Shown: positions 9,801 to 17,632, counted from the first letter of the stretch. The stretch is DNA of 64,000 nt from JAIQFV01 sp041494885 (GCA_041494885.1 JBGQBO010000001.1:62001-126000); one strand, 5' to 3'. A program made the numbers and translations. Notes: generated by a model not told the origin, from the letters alone.

Positions 9801-9999
9801 GCGGCGTTGCCACCGCCGAGGCCATGGTCTCAGGACTGGCTCCCGGCAGATTGGCAGTCACTTGAATGGTCGGAAAATCCACATTGGGAAGATCGCTCAC
9901 GGGCAGGAGACGATATCCGATCAAGCCGAACAACAGTATGGCCAACATGACCAGGGTGGTCATGACCGGCCGATGAATGAAGATTCCAGCAATACTCAT
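6844..9999 (-). CDS. RND-family multidrug efflux transporter, inner-membrane subunit (HAE1 type, MdtB/MdtC-like)
   Basis: The 1051-residue product is a complete AcrB-type pump. It begins with the first membrane helix (about 12-32) followed by the LLPVSDLPNVDFPTIQV porter-domain start, contains the proton-relay aspartate pair in GFVVDDAIVMLENI, the FMGGIVGRLLHEFAVT helix, and the relay lysine in GIVKKNAIMMIDFALEA. The MdtB/MdtC group is the nearest by appearance. It uses proton flow to export drugs or other amphiphiles from the periplasm. Its ATG overlaps the TGA of the upstream membrane fusion gene (ATGA), so the two are translationally coupled. No outer-membrane channel gene follows, so a TolC-like protein must come from elsewhere. 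Confidence 0.95.
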   Translation of the reverse strand: MSIAGIFIHRPVMTTLVMLAILLFGLIGYRLLPVSDLPNVDFPTIQVTANLPGASPETMASAVATPLERQFSTIAGLDSMSSTNAQGLTSITLQFNLSRSLDAAAQDVQSMITKASRQLPPDMPTPPIYQKVNPADQPIIYLALNSPTLPLSTVDEYAETFIAQRISMISGVAQVQVFGSQKYAVHVQLDPQALATRRIGIDEVSNSVQNANVNLPTGTLWGTHQAFVVQANGQLTDAASYRPIIVAYRNGSPVRLDELGRVIDSVENDKVASWFNNARAIVLAIQRQPGTNTVEVVDSIKGLMPSFRELMPASVNLGVLYDRSLSIRDSVNDVKFTLKLTVFLVVLVIFLFLRNVSATIIPSLALPMSIIGTFSVMYLLDYSLDNLSMMALTLSVGFVVDDAIVMLENIVRHMEMGESAREAAANGAKEIGFTIVSMTLSLAAVFIPVFFMGGIVGRLLHEFAVTIIAAILVSGLVSLSLTPMLCSRFLRPPREERHNRVYMASERVFDGMREVYDWSLKKVLKYRLATLVLSLVLLVATGYLFVIVPKGFLPSEDTSQIFGFTEGAQGISFDDMAQHQKAVAAIVTQDSNIDSFMSSVGAGGPNTAGNTGRLFMRLKPRKERSLSADEVIEELRPKLAVVPGMRVYLQNLPPIRIGGQLTKSQYQFTLQSPDTDELYRGATQLETELRKLPGLQDINSDLQIKNPQLNVMINRDKASTLGVSAQQVEDALYTAYGSRQISTIFAPNNEYQVIMELEPQYQRNPDALSLLYVRSSQGQLVPLNAVAELTKDLGPLTVNHLGQLPAVTLSFNLKPGVSLGDAVTEVNRVARDTLPATISTSFQGTAQAFEASFKGLGLLLVMSILVIYIVLGILYESFIHPVTILSGLPSAGFGALLTLLIFKVDLSIYAFVGIIMLVGIVKKNAIMMIDFALEAQRKEGKDAYGAIYEGCLIRFRPIMMTTMAALMGTLPIALGVGAGAESRRPLGLAVVGGLVVSQLLTLYITPVYYLYLEEFRLLAGRLFHVRRKAAGETRAQAERLPVEEAPTVTQR

Positions 10000-11147
10000 G
10001 AGCTCTTTGCCTCATTGGCTCTCAGGCCACTCTTGATTTCCACCTTTGAGCCCGGCACGAGACGCAACTGTCCATCGGTGACGACCGTCTCACCAACTTG
10101 CAATCCTTTTTCGATGACGGTATCCGCTTCGAGTGCGGTCCCCACCACAACCGGGCGTGACTCGACGGTCCGATCCGCCTTCACCACAAATACAAACTGC
10201 CCCTCCTGCCCCGTCTGGATGGCCCGGGACGGAACAAGAATCGCATTCGGTCTTGCGCTGAGCGTCAAGGCCACATTGACGAATTGACCCGGCCACAAAC
10301 GACGACCTGAGTTGGGAAAGGTCCCTTTGAGGAGAATAGTCCCCGTGCTGCTATCCACGGTATTGTTCACAAACGTGAGGACACCTTGCTCGGGGGGTCC
10401 CCCATCGTTGGGGATGATGGCTTTGACCCCCAGCTTCCCCTCCGTCATGTGCTTCTTGATTTCCGGCAAAAACTGTTCCGGGACGGAGAAATCTGCATAA
10501 ATCGGGGTAATCTGATTGATCACGACCATCGACACAGTGTCGTTCGCCTTGACGACATTGCCCTGATGAATTAAGAGGCTGCCCGTACGCCCGTCGATTG
10601 GAGAGTAAATGGAACAATACGAGAGCAGAACTTTGGCGTTTTCAACGGCAGCCTTGTCCGCGTGGATCGCCTCCCCCAGCATGTCAGAGCTGTTTTGGTA
10701 CTGGTCGGCCAGTTGCTTGGGGACAATCCCCTGCTGGTACAGGTTGGCGTACCGTTGAGTCTGGTCCGAGGTGTACTTGACCTGGGCCTCGTCCCGGGCC
10801 AGATTTGCCTCGGCCTGGTTCAATGCGGCCGCGTAAGAGCGAGAATCAATGGTGAAAAGCAGTTCCCCTTTCCTGACATCCTGGCCCTCGACGAAATTCA
10901 CCCGCGTGATCTCACCATTTACCATCGCCTTCACGGACACCGTGGAAAACGCCTCTCCGGTGCCAATGGCTCGGATTTCAACCGGAACGGACTTCTGAAC
11001 GACGGCAGCCACCATGACCGGAACTGCGGTTCTCATCTGAGCATCAGCTGCTCTCCCGGGGACGGTCTTGCTTGAACATCCTGAAAGCACGACAAGGCTC
11101 AGAAGGATTGAAACCAGGGCCCCCAACACTCGAAATCCTTGACTCAA
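9996..11147 (-). CDS. RND efflux membrane fusion lipoprotein (periplasmic adaptor)
   Basis: The protein (383 residues) links the RND pump to an outer-membrane channel. It has a lipoprotein signal ending VVLSGC, a barrel-sandwich/lipoyl half-motif with the helical hairpin (YAAALNQAEANLARDEAQ and following), the beta-barrel domain, and a membrane-proximal domain ending near GSKVEIKSGL. The start chosen is TTG at 11147: GAGGA lies five bases upstream and it places the lipid-modified Cys at residue 24. Longer in-frame starts exist at ATG 11204 (Cys at 43) and GTG 11258, but both give an unusually long n-region and weaker ribosome sites. It sits 285 bases after tetR on the same strand. Confidence 0.9.
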   Translation of the reverse strand: MSQGFRVLGALVSILLSLVVLSGCSSKTVPGRAADAQMRTAVPVMVAAVVQKSVPVEIRAIGTGEAFSTVSVKAMVNGEITRVNFVEGQDVRKGELLFTIDSRSYAAALNQAEANLARDEAQVKYTSDQTQRYANLYQQGIVPKQLADQYQNSSDMLGEAIHADKAAVENAKVLLSYCSIYSPIDGRTGSLLIHQGNVVKANDTVSMVVINQITPIYADFSVPEQFLPEIKKHMTEGKLGVKAIIPNDGGPPEQGVLTFVNNTVDSSTGTILLKGTFPNSGRRLWPGQFVNVALTLSARPNAILVPSRAIQTGQEGQFVFVVKADRTVESRPVVVGTALEADTVIEKGLQVGETVVTDGQLRLVPGSKVEIKSGLRANEAKSS

Positions 11148-11432
11148 ATGTGTCCTCGGTCCGTGGTGTATGACCAGAGGATAGTCGATTTTATAATCTC
11201 TCATAATTTGGATTCCGCGGGAGAGCTGTCTCACGGATTTTGTCGCCTCTCTCTCCACTGAAATGATCAGCCTTTCTTAGGGCGCCAGAAGAACTTCTTG
11301 ATCGCGACCAACCCTAGCATTTCCAAGATTCTTCATCAAATAAGTCAGCAAAATCGAACAAAAGGGACGCCCCCCAAGGCTACCACGTTACGAAAGACAC
11401 TTTTGTAACAACTTGCACCTGCCATATCCAAT

Positions 11433-12092
11433 TCATTGTGCCTTCGTTTTTCCCCCCGCCCGGAGGGTCTTTCCCCGTCGAACCTGCATCCCCTGCAGCC
11501 AAATATCGGTCAAGGCATCGCTCACTTGTTTGGGATCAAATCTCTGATAGCGTTTTCCGCCAAACAGGTCCTGGATCAAGAAGTGATAAATCACCATCCC
11601 CAGGAATCCACGGGCCGCCAGGAGCGGGTCTACGCCGCGAAACCTTTTCTCATGAATGCGCTTGCGAATGTGCGAGGCAAGGGCCTCATAATTCTCTGCC
11701 ACGTAAGTCCGGAAGAAGCGGTGCGATAGGCGGTGATTTTCCAGCGCCGTGAAGAGGAGGAGGCGACTCAGGGTGGAGTCTTCTGAATTGCGCCGCAGAA
11801 TATCTTCGGCAATCGAGGCGAAGATGGCCCGGTCATCCGCGTTGGAGCGAACCGCGGCTAATAGTTTTTCACGCTTCCCAGCCATTTGGCATTTGTAATC
11901 AATGATGGCCCAATAGAGGTCCTCCTTGCAATGAAAATGGCGGAAGATGATGGCTTCACTCACCCCCGCGCGCTCTGCAATCTGACGCGTGGTCGTGCCC
12001 TTGAAACCCTGAAGTGCAAAAAGGGCCATGGCCACCCCCATGATTTGCTGACGGCGGTCGGCGGAAGCGATTCGGTTGGACGTTCGGGCCAT
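11433..12092 (-). CDS. TetR/AcrR-family transcriptional repressor of the efflux operon
   Basis: The 219-residue protein has a typical TetR N-terminal helix-turn-helix (about 12-58): ALQGFKGTTTRQIAERAGVSEAIIFRHF, given here only as landmarks GTTTRQIAERAGVS and IFRHF. The C-terminal all-helical ligand domain is diverged, as usual. The gene is first in an apparent tetR-adaptor-pump operon, so it most likely represses its own operon and responds to pump substrates. A perfect palindrome lies directly before its ATG. No Shine-Dalgarno sequence is visible, and the predicted transcription start lies only about 10 bases upstream, suggesting near-leaderless translation. Confidence 0.92.
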   Translation of the reverse strand: MARTSNRIASADRRQQIMGVAMALFALQGFKGTTTRQIAERAGVSEAIIFRHFHCKEDLYWAIIDYKCQMAGKREKLLAAVRSNADDRAIFASIAEDILRRNSEDSTLSRLLLFTALENHRLSHRFFRTYVAENYEALASHIRKRIHEKRFRGVDPLLAARGFLGMVIYHFLIQDLFGGKRYQRFDPKQVSDALTDIWLQGMQVRRGKTLRAGGKTKAQ

Positions 12093-12095
12093 AGT

Positions 12096-12111
12096 AAGTA
12101 AGCACTTACTT
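12096..12111. promoter_or_regulatory. perfect palindromic operator, probably for the adjacent TetR protein
   Basis: Arms AAGTAAG and CTTACTT are separated by two bases (7-2-7), and the site ends four bases before the tetR ATG. It overlaps the predicted -10 region and start point, the usual position for autorepression by TetR proteins. No second copy was seen in front of the adaptor gene. Confidence 0.75.
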
Positions 12112-12136
12112 TGTACCTGTCACTGATGGATGTCAA
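12110..12136 (-). promoter_or_regulatory. candidate tetR promoter overlapped by the operator
   Basis: On the minus strand TTGACA (12131-12136) and TACAAA (12110-12115) are 15 bases apart. The start point would fall inside the palindrome at 12096-12111, about 10 bases from the ATG. The short spacer is less than ideal. Confidence 0.45.
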
Positions 12137-12350
12137 TGAGAAGTGCACGAATTCTGCTGAAAGAGAAACATCTCACAAGCCCAGGATGTAATGCGGAAAG
12201 AGCATCTCCACAACGAGCCGCGAGGAAGGCCCGGGAGTTCCAGATCCCTCTTCATGCAAAGAGGTTGCCGTCCCAAGGTCGTTAGAACACAGTCGGGGGG
12301 GGGTCAACGAGGAGCCGGTGGAATTGTCCAGTCGATGGCGCCGGTCTTTA

Positions 12351-13001
12351 TTAAATCTTCCGTGGCAAAACGTAAAACATCACCGCAAAATAATGACACG
12401 CACTTCCCGCCAGGACAAACAGATGCCAGATGGCGTGATTGTATGGAATTCTCTTCCAAACATAGAAGAGAATCCCGGCGGTGTAAATCAAGCCTCCCGC
12501 GAATAGCAACCGGACTCCCCCGGTCGGGACTAACGCCAGCATCGGTTTTATGGCAACCACGGCCATCCAGCCCATTAATAAATAAATGGAAACGGAGGTC
12601 ACCTTGAAGCGATTCACAAAAAAAATCTTGAATACAATACCAAATACAGAGAGCCCCCACACCAGCCCGAACAGGGTCCATCCCCACCCCCCATGAAGAA
12701 GCACGAGGGTGAAGGGGGTGTACGTCCCGGCAATGAGCAGGTAGATAGAACAATGATCAATGATCTTGAGGACATGTTTCACACGCGGGGACTGAAAACT
12801 GTGATAGAGGGTGGAGGCGGCATAAAGAGACACGAGCGTAACGCCGTAGATGCCGCAACTCAAAACATGCAATCGGGTCCCGTAAAGGACCGACAGGGCC
12901 ACCAGCACGCACAAACCTGCCACACTCAGCATGAGTCCAATGCCGTGGGTCAGGACGCTGGCCACGTCTTCACTCGTCAAATTCCTCAACGGCCTCGTCA
13001 T
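12351..13001 (-). CDS. hemolysin III / PAQR-family membrane protein (YqfA-like)
   Basis: The 216-residue product has seven predicted membrane helices and the hallmark residues of the hemolysin III/PAQR group: STLYH near residue 68, a KIIDHCSIYLLIAGTYTP segment after helix 3, and the C-terminal H-x3-H of HAIWHLFVLAGSACHY. These His and Asp residues form a metal site in the PAQR fold, linked to hydrolase activity such as ceramidase; the bacterial role is unclear and true hemolysis is doubtful. It is the last of three consecutive minus-strand membrane protein genes. The DNA downstream (12137-12350) contains a run of nine G residues and nothing else notable. Confidence 0.9.
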   Translation of the reverse strand: MTRPLRNLTSEDVASVLTHGIGLMLSVAGLCVLVALSVLYGTRLHVLSCGIYGVTLVSLYAASTLYHSFQSPRVKHVLKIIDHCSIYLLIAGTYTPFTLVLLHGGWGWTLFGLVWGLSVFGIVFKIFFVNRFKVTSVSIYLLMGWMAVVAIKPMLALVPTGGVRLLFAGGLIYTAGILFYVWKRIPYNHAIWHLFVLAGSACHYFAVMFYVLPRKI

Positions 13002-13014
13002 ATCCTCTAAACCC

Positions 13015-14664
13015 TCACTCCGAAAGTTTGCATCCTTCGATACTCCCTTCCAAGGGAGCGAGATACGGAATCCTCCGTTCGCTGAATCCTGATAGGAGAA
13101 GAGTTCTCAAAACGATTTTACGCGAGGGTCGATTGAGATGCAAATCCAATTCTTTTGCAGGGAGGCGGGAGAGCCAATTCGTTCTGGATTTTTCAAGGGG
13201 TCGCAGAAAGGCGCCCTTTCGGCGGGCCGCCTCTATGGCCCTGGATCGGGCCCAACTCCACGTGCGCCAGTTCGTGTGTTCTTGCGGCGACCATCGCTGG
13301 AGGATCCGTGAAGCCAGACGGGCCCGATGCTCCGGGCTCAACTTTGGAAGAATCTCAATGATCTCTGGAACGGCGTCCGCGCTCAAGGAAGCGACATATT
13401 CGGCATCAAGAGGTTGTCCTGTGTTCTCACGGGACAAGTTGACGCGGGCAATAAACTGATCCGGATTCACGATGTGGAGGGCGAGAACAAGGAAGAAACC
13501 GGCCATCATGGCGCCAAAGGCGAAGTGCTCCCGCCGGCCGCGGAGCACCGTGACTGAAAACCAGATAAACACCGCTGCCAGCCACCCCATGAAAGCGGTC
13601 GTATAGAATCGCTGTTCCGTCAGACCATATTCCCGTTGATAAAGATACATACGCTCAAGAGCGGAAATCATAATCACAGATACAAGTGCCAGCTGGAATC
13701 CTGCCAGCCATCCAAAGATTCGCCGGTAAGATGGTTGCTCCTGGCGCATGAGCCAATGGCATCCTAGAAGCAAAGGAAGGACCAGGGCCGCCACCGCCAC
13801 CAGTTCAAAAAAACCCCTGCGCGCATACTCCGCATAGGTCAGACCCGGGGAGACCTGAACCCACCATGCGCCACCAAAGAGGTAGCGAACCTGGACAAGC
13901 ACAAATGACAGAAAGAGAACATTCAAAGACGTCAGGACGATGCCGATTTCAATGACCCCCATCGTATGGGCCGGCGTTGGCAAATCTCGAACCCTACGGA
14001 TTTCTGTTCCAATGATCAGCCCTCTCAAGAAACCGCCGACCATCCAGGCAAACAGAACCACCACAAAACAGTGCGAAAGCACGCTTTCGAAATCCAAGTG
14101 GACAATATCTTTAACAAAATGGCGGAAGACGGCGTCAGCCCCCGTCAAGAGTCCACCAAAGAGGAGCAGCAGCGGGATCGCAATGAGGAGGCCTCTCGCC
14201 ACGGCAATCTTTTGCTGGGAACTTCGATTTCTGATGGCATCCCGCCAAGAGATATCGCTGAAGAGGAGCGCCAATGAGCCAAATGCCGCGTTCAGCCCGG
14301 TAATGACTGCCCCCGCGCCATACTCGGCCAGACTGGAGCGAAGCAGGGTTCTGCCCTGGGCACGCAGCATCGTGAGCGATAGGATGACCAGCAATGAAAA
14401 GACATCGAGCCGCTTTAGCGTAACCGCATCGCGCCAGGCTATTCCAACGGAAAATAGAACCCCGGTTAAGAGCAGCCAGTGGCAGCTCCTGGCAAAGTCA
14501 CCATCTCGCCAACGCCGGACGGAAAAAACAACCGCGCAGCCACCCAATATCCATAGGGGAAAGTTGAGCCCCCAGGGGGTGGCGCGTAAGAGGATGTCTG
14601 CCCACAAACCCATCGTCAATGCGAATGCGATCAACGTCAGTCCCCTCGGCGTCTTTTGATCCAT
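13015..14664 (-). CDS. DUF4153/DUF4173-type polytopic membrane protein
   Basis: The 549-residue protein is polytopic. The first two thirds contain many hydrophobic helices, with landmarks FGSLALLFSDISWRDA and YAEYARRGFFELVAVA, which is typical of the DUF4153/4173 family, and a soluble C-terminal tail of about 130 residues rich in Arg and Trp. No function is established for the family. The ATG at 14664 is chosen because GAGGAG lies seven bases upstream; a longer open frame extends to 14784 without a ribosome site. It is 13 bases upstream of the hemolysin III gene, so the two probably form an operon with the next gene upstream. Confidence 0.85.
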   Translation of the reverse strand: MDQKTPRGLTLIAFALTMGLWADILLRATPWGLNFPLWILGGCAVVFSVRRWRDGDFARSCHWLLLTGVLFSVGIAWRDAVTLKRLDVFSLLVILSLTMLRAQGRTLLRSSLAEYGAGAVITGLNAAFGSLALLFSDISWRDAIRNRSSQQKIAVARGLLIAIPLLLLFGGLLTGADAVFRHFVKDIVHLDFESVLSHCFVVVLFAWMVGGFLRGLIIGTEIRRVRDLPTPAHTMGVIEIGIVLTSLNVLFLSFVLVQVRYLFGGAWWVQVSPGLTYAEYARRGFFELVAVAALVLPLLLGCHWLMRQEQPSYRRIFGWLAGFQLALVSVIMISALERMYLYQREYGLTEQRFYTTAFMGWLAAVFIWFSVTVLRGRREHFAFGAMMAGFFLVLALHIVNPDQFIARVNLSRENTGQPLDAEYVASLSADAVPEIIEILPKLSPEHRARLASRILQRWSPQEHTNWRTWSWARSRAIEAARRKGAFLRPLEKSRTNWLSRLPAKELDLHLNRPSRKIVLRTLLLSGFSERRIPYLAPLEGSIEGCKLSE

Positions 14665-14713
14665 AGCCATTCTCCTCGAACATATGTGGAAGGGGCAGCT
14701 TTTCGTTCCGGTC

Positions 14714-15496
14714 TTAGAACCCGGCGGCAATGACGAATGACCTCGCCCCAGCTTCACATTCACAACCCGGCATGGGGAGTTCATGAAGGGTGGCGGAAGA
14801 ACCCTCCACGGGGTTTAATTGAAAAAATATCTTTTTGTGGAAGAAACTTTCTTCATGGTTGATCAGGAAATGCGTGATGGGATCATTATCGGTGACCAGT
14901 AGACGTGGGTTCTTGATCTCTTTAGGCAGATCAAACACAAGATAGGTGATGACGGATTCACCGGGGCGCAAAGCTTGGGTCAGTGGAATGACGGGGTGCG
15001 ACGTCTCCCGCAATACCCTTGCTCCCGCTGTGGAGGGTTCATAGGTCCTTCCATATTCATCCACGACCGCGACCCAGCGAGGGTTCGGGGTCAACAGGCC
15101 GTTCCCACGATGCGGAGAAATGGTCCTTTCGTCAAACCACATTTTGAGCTTCGCGATGAGGAATCTTCCCTGGGGGATGATTTGCTCTGGCGCGGTCCCC
15201 AGGCTGTCAACAGTTTTCACATCTTCTACCGAATAGGCCAGATGACAGTCAATTTCGCAAAAATACTTGAGCTGACCCGGAGCGAGCAACAGGTCCTGGC
15301 TCGTCCAGGAAAACAAGAGCAAGGCTCCTGAGTAAAGCATGATCATGCCGGCAGTTCCAGCCAGAGCAGACTTGAACACAATGGACCATCGACACATGGC
15401 CGAGACCACGATGCACAGCAGTCCCACCGCGACAAGAAAACACGTTCCGAGGAAGCTCAAAACCACGAACGGGGCGTTTTCAGGCATGAATGCCAT
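14714..15496 (-). CDS. membrane-anchored protein with extracytoplasmic beta domain, unknown
   Basis: The product has 260 residues. Two membrane helices at about 8-36 and 41-65 are followed by an extracytoplasmic domain with beta-strand pattern: RFLIAKLKMWFDE, WVAVVDEYGRTY, GESVITYLVFDLP and NPRLLVTDND. This order resembles the Ig-like DUF4352-type modules that occur in cell-envelope proteins. AAGGAGA six bases upstream supports the start. It lies 50 bases upstream of the DUF4173 gene and may be co-transcribed with it. I do not recognise a specific function. Confidence 0.75.
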   Translation of the reverse strand: MAFMPENAPFVVLSFLGTCFLVAVGLLCIVVSAMCRWSIVFKSALAGTAGMIMLYSGALLLFSWTSQDLLLAPGQLKYFCEIDCHLAYSVEDVKTVDSLGTAPEQIIPQGRFLIAKLKMWFDERTISPHRGNGLLTPNPRWVAVVDEYGRTYEPSTAGARVLRETSHPVIPLTQALRPGESVITYLVFDLPKEIKNPRLLVTDNDPITHFLINHEESFFHKKIFFQLNPVEGSSATLHELPMPGCECEAGARSFVIAAGF

Positions 15497-15600
15497 ATCA
15501 TTCTCCTTTTTGCTTTCTCCAATGCAACCCGAACAGAACGTAGCGACTCCCCTTCTTCATGGGCAGCGATCGCGGTCGGCATTCCTCTATTTGAGAACGT

Positions 15601-16335
15601 TCAAACGGCCGCGGCCTCCGCGATCCGGCCAAAACGGCGGTGACGAGAATGGAATTCCTCGAGAAGAGATTTGAGGTCCTCCACGTTGAAATCAGGCCAG
15701 AGTACTTGAGTAAAGAAGAGTTCTGCGTAGGCGCATTCCCACAAGAGAAAATCACTCAAGCGTTGTTCTCCACCCGTGCGAATGACCAGATCTACCTCCG
15801 GCGTGGAGGACTCCCCATGCATGACACGCGCCAGGATCCGGGAGAATGAATGCCAGCCATCCCCCTGGCTTTTCTTGAATTCCCGGGCTGCCTGGACCAG
15901 GGTCTCGCGAGCTGAGTAATCAATCGCCAGCTGCAGGCAGAGGCGCTGCCCCCTACAGGTCATCTCTTCCACACCCCCGATGGCGGCGCGAAGGGGAGGC
16001 GTGAGCCGGTCGCGCCGACCCAACACATTGAGTCGAACTCCCGTTTCCACCCACGGCACGGCTTGGGTTCGAAGGTAGTTTTCGAAGATCCCCATCAATC
16101 CCCTGATCTCGTCCTGGGGCCGCTGCCAATTATCTGAAGAAAAGGCAAAGAGGGTCAGCGTCCCGATTCCCACGCCGGGCGCGGCTTGCACAATCCGACG
16201 CACAACCTCCGCCCCGGCGCGGTGGCCCGCCGTGCGCGGCCAGCCCCGCCGCTCGGCCCAGCGGCCGCTGCCGTCCAGGATGAGCCCCACGTGCAGGCCG
16301 GGGGGAGAGGGCAATTGCAAATTACTTTGCATCAT
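15601..16335 (-). CDS. uppS: isoprenyl transferase (undecaprenyl diphosphate synthase family)
   Basis: The 244-residue cis-prenyltransferase adds isopentenyl diphosphate units to make the C55 lipid carrier of cell-wall and polysaccharide synthesis. Visible motifs are VGLILDGSGRWAERRG, TAGHRAG, LFAFSSDNWQRP, and the C-terminal DLVIRTGGEQRLSDF and WPDF. The usual MDGNGRWA is LDGSGRWA here, so the active-site Asn is replaced by Ser. The ATG at 16335 has GAGG nine bases upstream. The gene is third in an operon after a membrane protein and a winged-helix regulator, an unusual setting for a housekeeping uppS, so it may be a regulated or second copy. The normal cdsA or frr neighbours are absent. Confidence 0.92.
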   Translation of the reverse strand: MMQSNLQLPSPPGLHVGLILDGSGRWAERRGWPRTAGHRAGAEVVRRIVQAAPGVGIGTLTLFAFSSDNWQRPQDEIRGLMGIFENYLRTQAVPWVETGVRLNVLGRRDRLTPPLRAAIGGVEEMTCRGQRLCLQLAIDYSARETLVQAAREFKKSQGDGWHSFSRILARVMHGESSTPEVDLVIRTGGEQRLSDFLLWECAYAELFFTQVLWPDFNVEDLKSLLEEFHSRHRRFGRIAEAAAV

Positions 16336-16356
16336 AAAGTACATCCTCAAAAAAAA

Positions 16357-16764
16357 TCACTCTGCGGGTGTGCGCCTTCGCATGGCCCGGATCAACGCCT
16401 CCATGTGATTGAGATACCGCTCCAGGGCGCGGCAGCCTGCGGTCGTAAGCCGGTACTCGGTCCGGGGAATACGTCCTTCGAACGATTTGGTGCAGGCAAT
16501 GTACTCCGCCTCCTCCAACTTGCGCGCATGAACGCTCAGATTCCCATCCGTGGTGCTTAACAGTTTTTTAAGCTCAGTGAAGGTCAACGACGGGTTCGCC
16601 GCCAGCGCGCTCACAATCCCCAGCCGCAAACGCTCATGGATGAGGCGATCGAGCTCCGGCGCCCCCTTCCCCGCCGGGCGGCCGGGAAGGCTTTGGAGCC
16701 GTCGCTGGTCAACGCCCGATTTTGATTCGCGAAAGGGAGCCATAACCCCAGGCTTAGCCACCAT
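16357..16764 (-). CDS. winged-helix transcriptional regulator (HTH_34 / MarR-like)
   Basis: The protein of 135 residues carries a single winged-helix domain: RLGIVSALAANPSLTFTELK, then a recognition helix LLSTTDGNLSVHARKLEEA and a wing with RTEYRLTTAGCRALERY. Small one-domain proteins of this type are repressors that often bind 20-bp palindromes. The start is uncertain: GGAGG lies one base before ATG 16764 and four bases before GTG 16761, and another ATG is at 16743. The gene overlaps the end of the upstream membrane protein gene by 11 bases and precedes uppS by 21, so all three are co-expressed. The palindrome at 17404-17424 is its likely operator. Confidence 0.88.
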   Translation of the reverse strand: MVAKPGVMAPFRESKSGVDQRRLQSLPGRPAGKGAPELDRLIHERLRLGIVSALAANPSLTFTELKKLLSTTDGNLSVHARKLEEAEYIACTKSFEGRIPRTEYRLTTAGCRALERYLNHMEALIRAMRRRTPAE

Positions 16765-17368
16765 ACCTCCTGGCAATGATCGCTCCAAAGATAATGTGGA
16801 GTCCGCCAAAACCGGCGGCCATAAAAGCATTGGACCACGTGGCGGGGCTCAGCAGCGCGGCGACTCCCAGCGTGATGAAGCAGAGACCCATCACGGGGAT
16901 GATCCGGATTGAGAATGCTCCTCCGGTCATGACGCCGGTGCCATACAGCAACAACCACATTCCCGGAATGATCCGGATCTGGTCCGTGCCGAAGAGCGCC
17001 ACGGTGAGGACAGCGCCCGCCACCATCGGAGGGGCCAGGCTCAGGGCAAATTTACGCCCGGGCGCCGAGAAGATCGGTAGCTGCGCCCCCTTGGCCTTTT
17101 GAAGAATCGCCACACTGCCGATGGCCAGCGCCACAAGAGCCTCCGCCAGCCAGCTCGCCAGCCAGGCCTCGACCGATGGGCTTCGCGAGGCCACCAGGGC
17201 GGCGATCAACGCCGTGACCCCCATGGCCACGCCCCCCTTCCCGGGAACTGCCGTGAATGACGCGGATCGCTCCATCGTCTCGCGGATGTAGCGCAGGTTC
17301 TCCATGGCATGCGTGTGTAAACCGGAAGGCTCGGCAAAGGGAGGGTGCCGCTGGGGATCCATCGTCAT
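16754..17368 (-). CDS. membrane protein encoded with the winged-helix regulator and uppS
   Basis: The protein has 204 residues from the chosen ATG at 17368. A cytoplasmic N-terminus of about 45 residues (ENLRYIRETMERS helix) is followed by six hydrophobic segments, among them GVTALIAALVAS, ALVALAIGSVAIL, GAVLTVALFG, MWLLLYGTGVMTGGAF, VMGLCFITLGVAALL and AGFGGLHIIFGAIIA. AGGA lies eight bases upstream of the start. Similar proteins are found beside small winged-helix regulators, but the function is unknown to me. It is first in the operon and directly downstream of the palindromic site. An open frame extends to 17533 but would cross the operator. Confidence 0.8.
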   Translation of the reverse strand: MTMDPQRHPPFAEPSGLHTHAMENLRYIRETMERSASFTAVPGKGGVAMGVTALIAALVASRSPSVEAWLASWLAEALVALAIGSVAILQKAKGAQLPIFSAPGRKFALSLAPPMVAGAVLTVALFGTDQIRIIPGMWLLLYGTGVMTGGAFSIRIIPVMGLCFITLGVAALLSPATWSNAFMAAGFGGLHIIFGAIIARRYGG

Positions 17369-17403
17369 GCAGAACATCCTAGACAATAATTCAATTTTGT
17401 CAA

Positions 17404-17424
17404 GTACTTTATATAATAAAGTAC
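17404..17424. promoter_or_regulatory. palindromic operator upstream of the membrane protein - regulator - uppS operon
   Basis: Arms GTACTTTA (17404-17411) and TAAAGTAC (17417-17424) are perfect complements around an AT-rich five-base centre. The site is 36 bases before the first gene of the operon. A single half-site, ATAAAGTAC, recurs at 16334-16342 across the uppS start region. The encoded winged-helix protein is the obvious candidate to bind it. Confidence 0.7.
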
Positions 17425-17602
17425 AAAGACACCGCCGAGGCGCAGGGATGGGAGAGAACGGGCGCCCCGCTCGTCGATCCAGGAGGCCTTCCCCGCGGCC
17501 CGGGCATCGCTTGAGATGGAAACAATCCGTCACTCTTCCCGCCTTGGGAATCCCCCGGGGTCTCCGCGGGGTGAAGCCGTTGCGCTACCTGGAGTGGGCG
17601 GA

Positions 17603-17632
17603 TTGACAACCCGCGAAGTGGAGGAGTATGTT
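17603..17632 (+). promoter_or_regulatory. candidate promoter of the TPR-thioredoxin gene
   Basis: TTGACA (17603-17608) and TATGTT (17627-17632) are 18 bases apart. The start point would be near 17640, so the in-frame ATG at 17628 cannot be used and the GTG at 17733 is favoured. The rest of 17425-17602 contains no recognisable gene. Confidence 0.45.

Noticed and set aside
12295..12303. Run of nine G residues
   Set aside because: Lies in a short intergenic gap, not at a coding start or promoter, so no phase-variation role can be argued.
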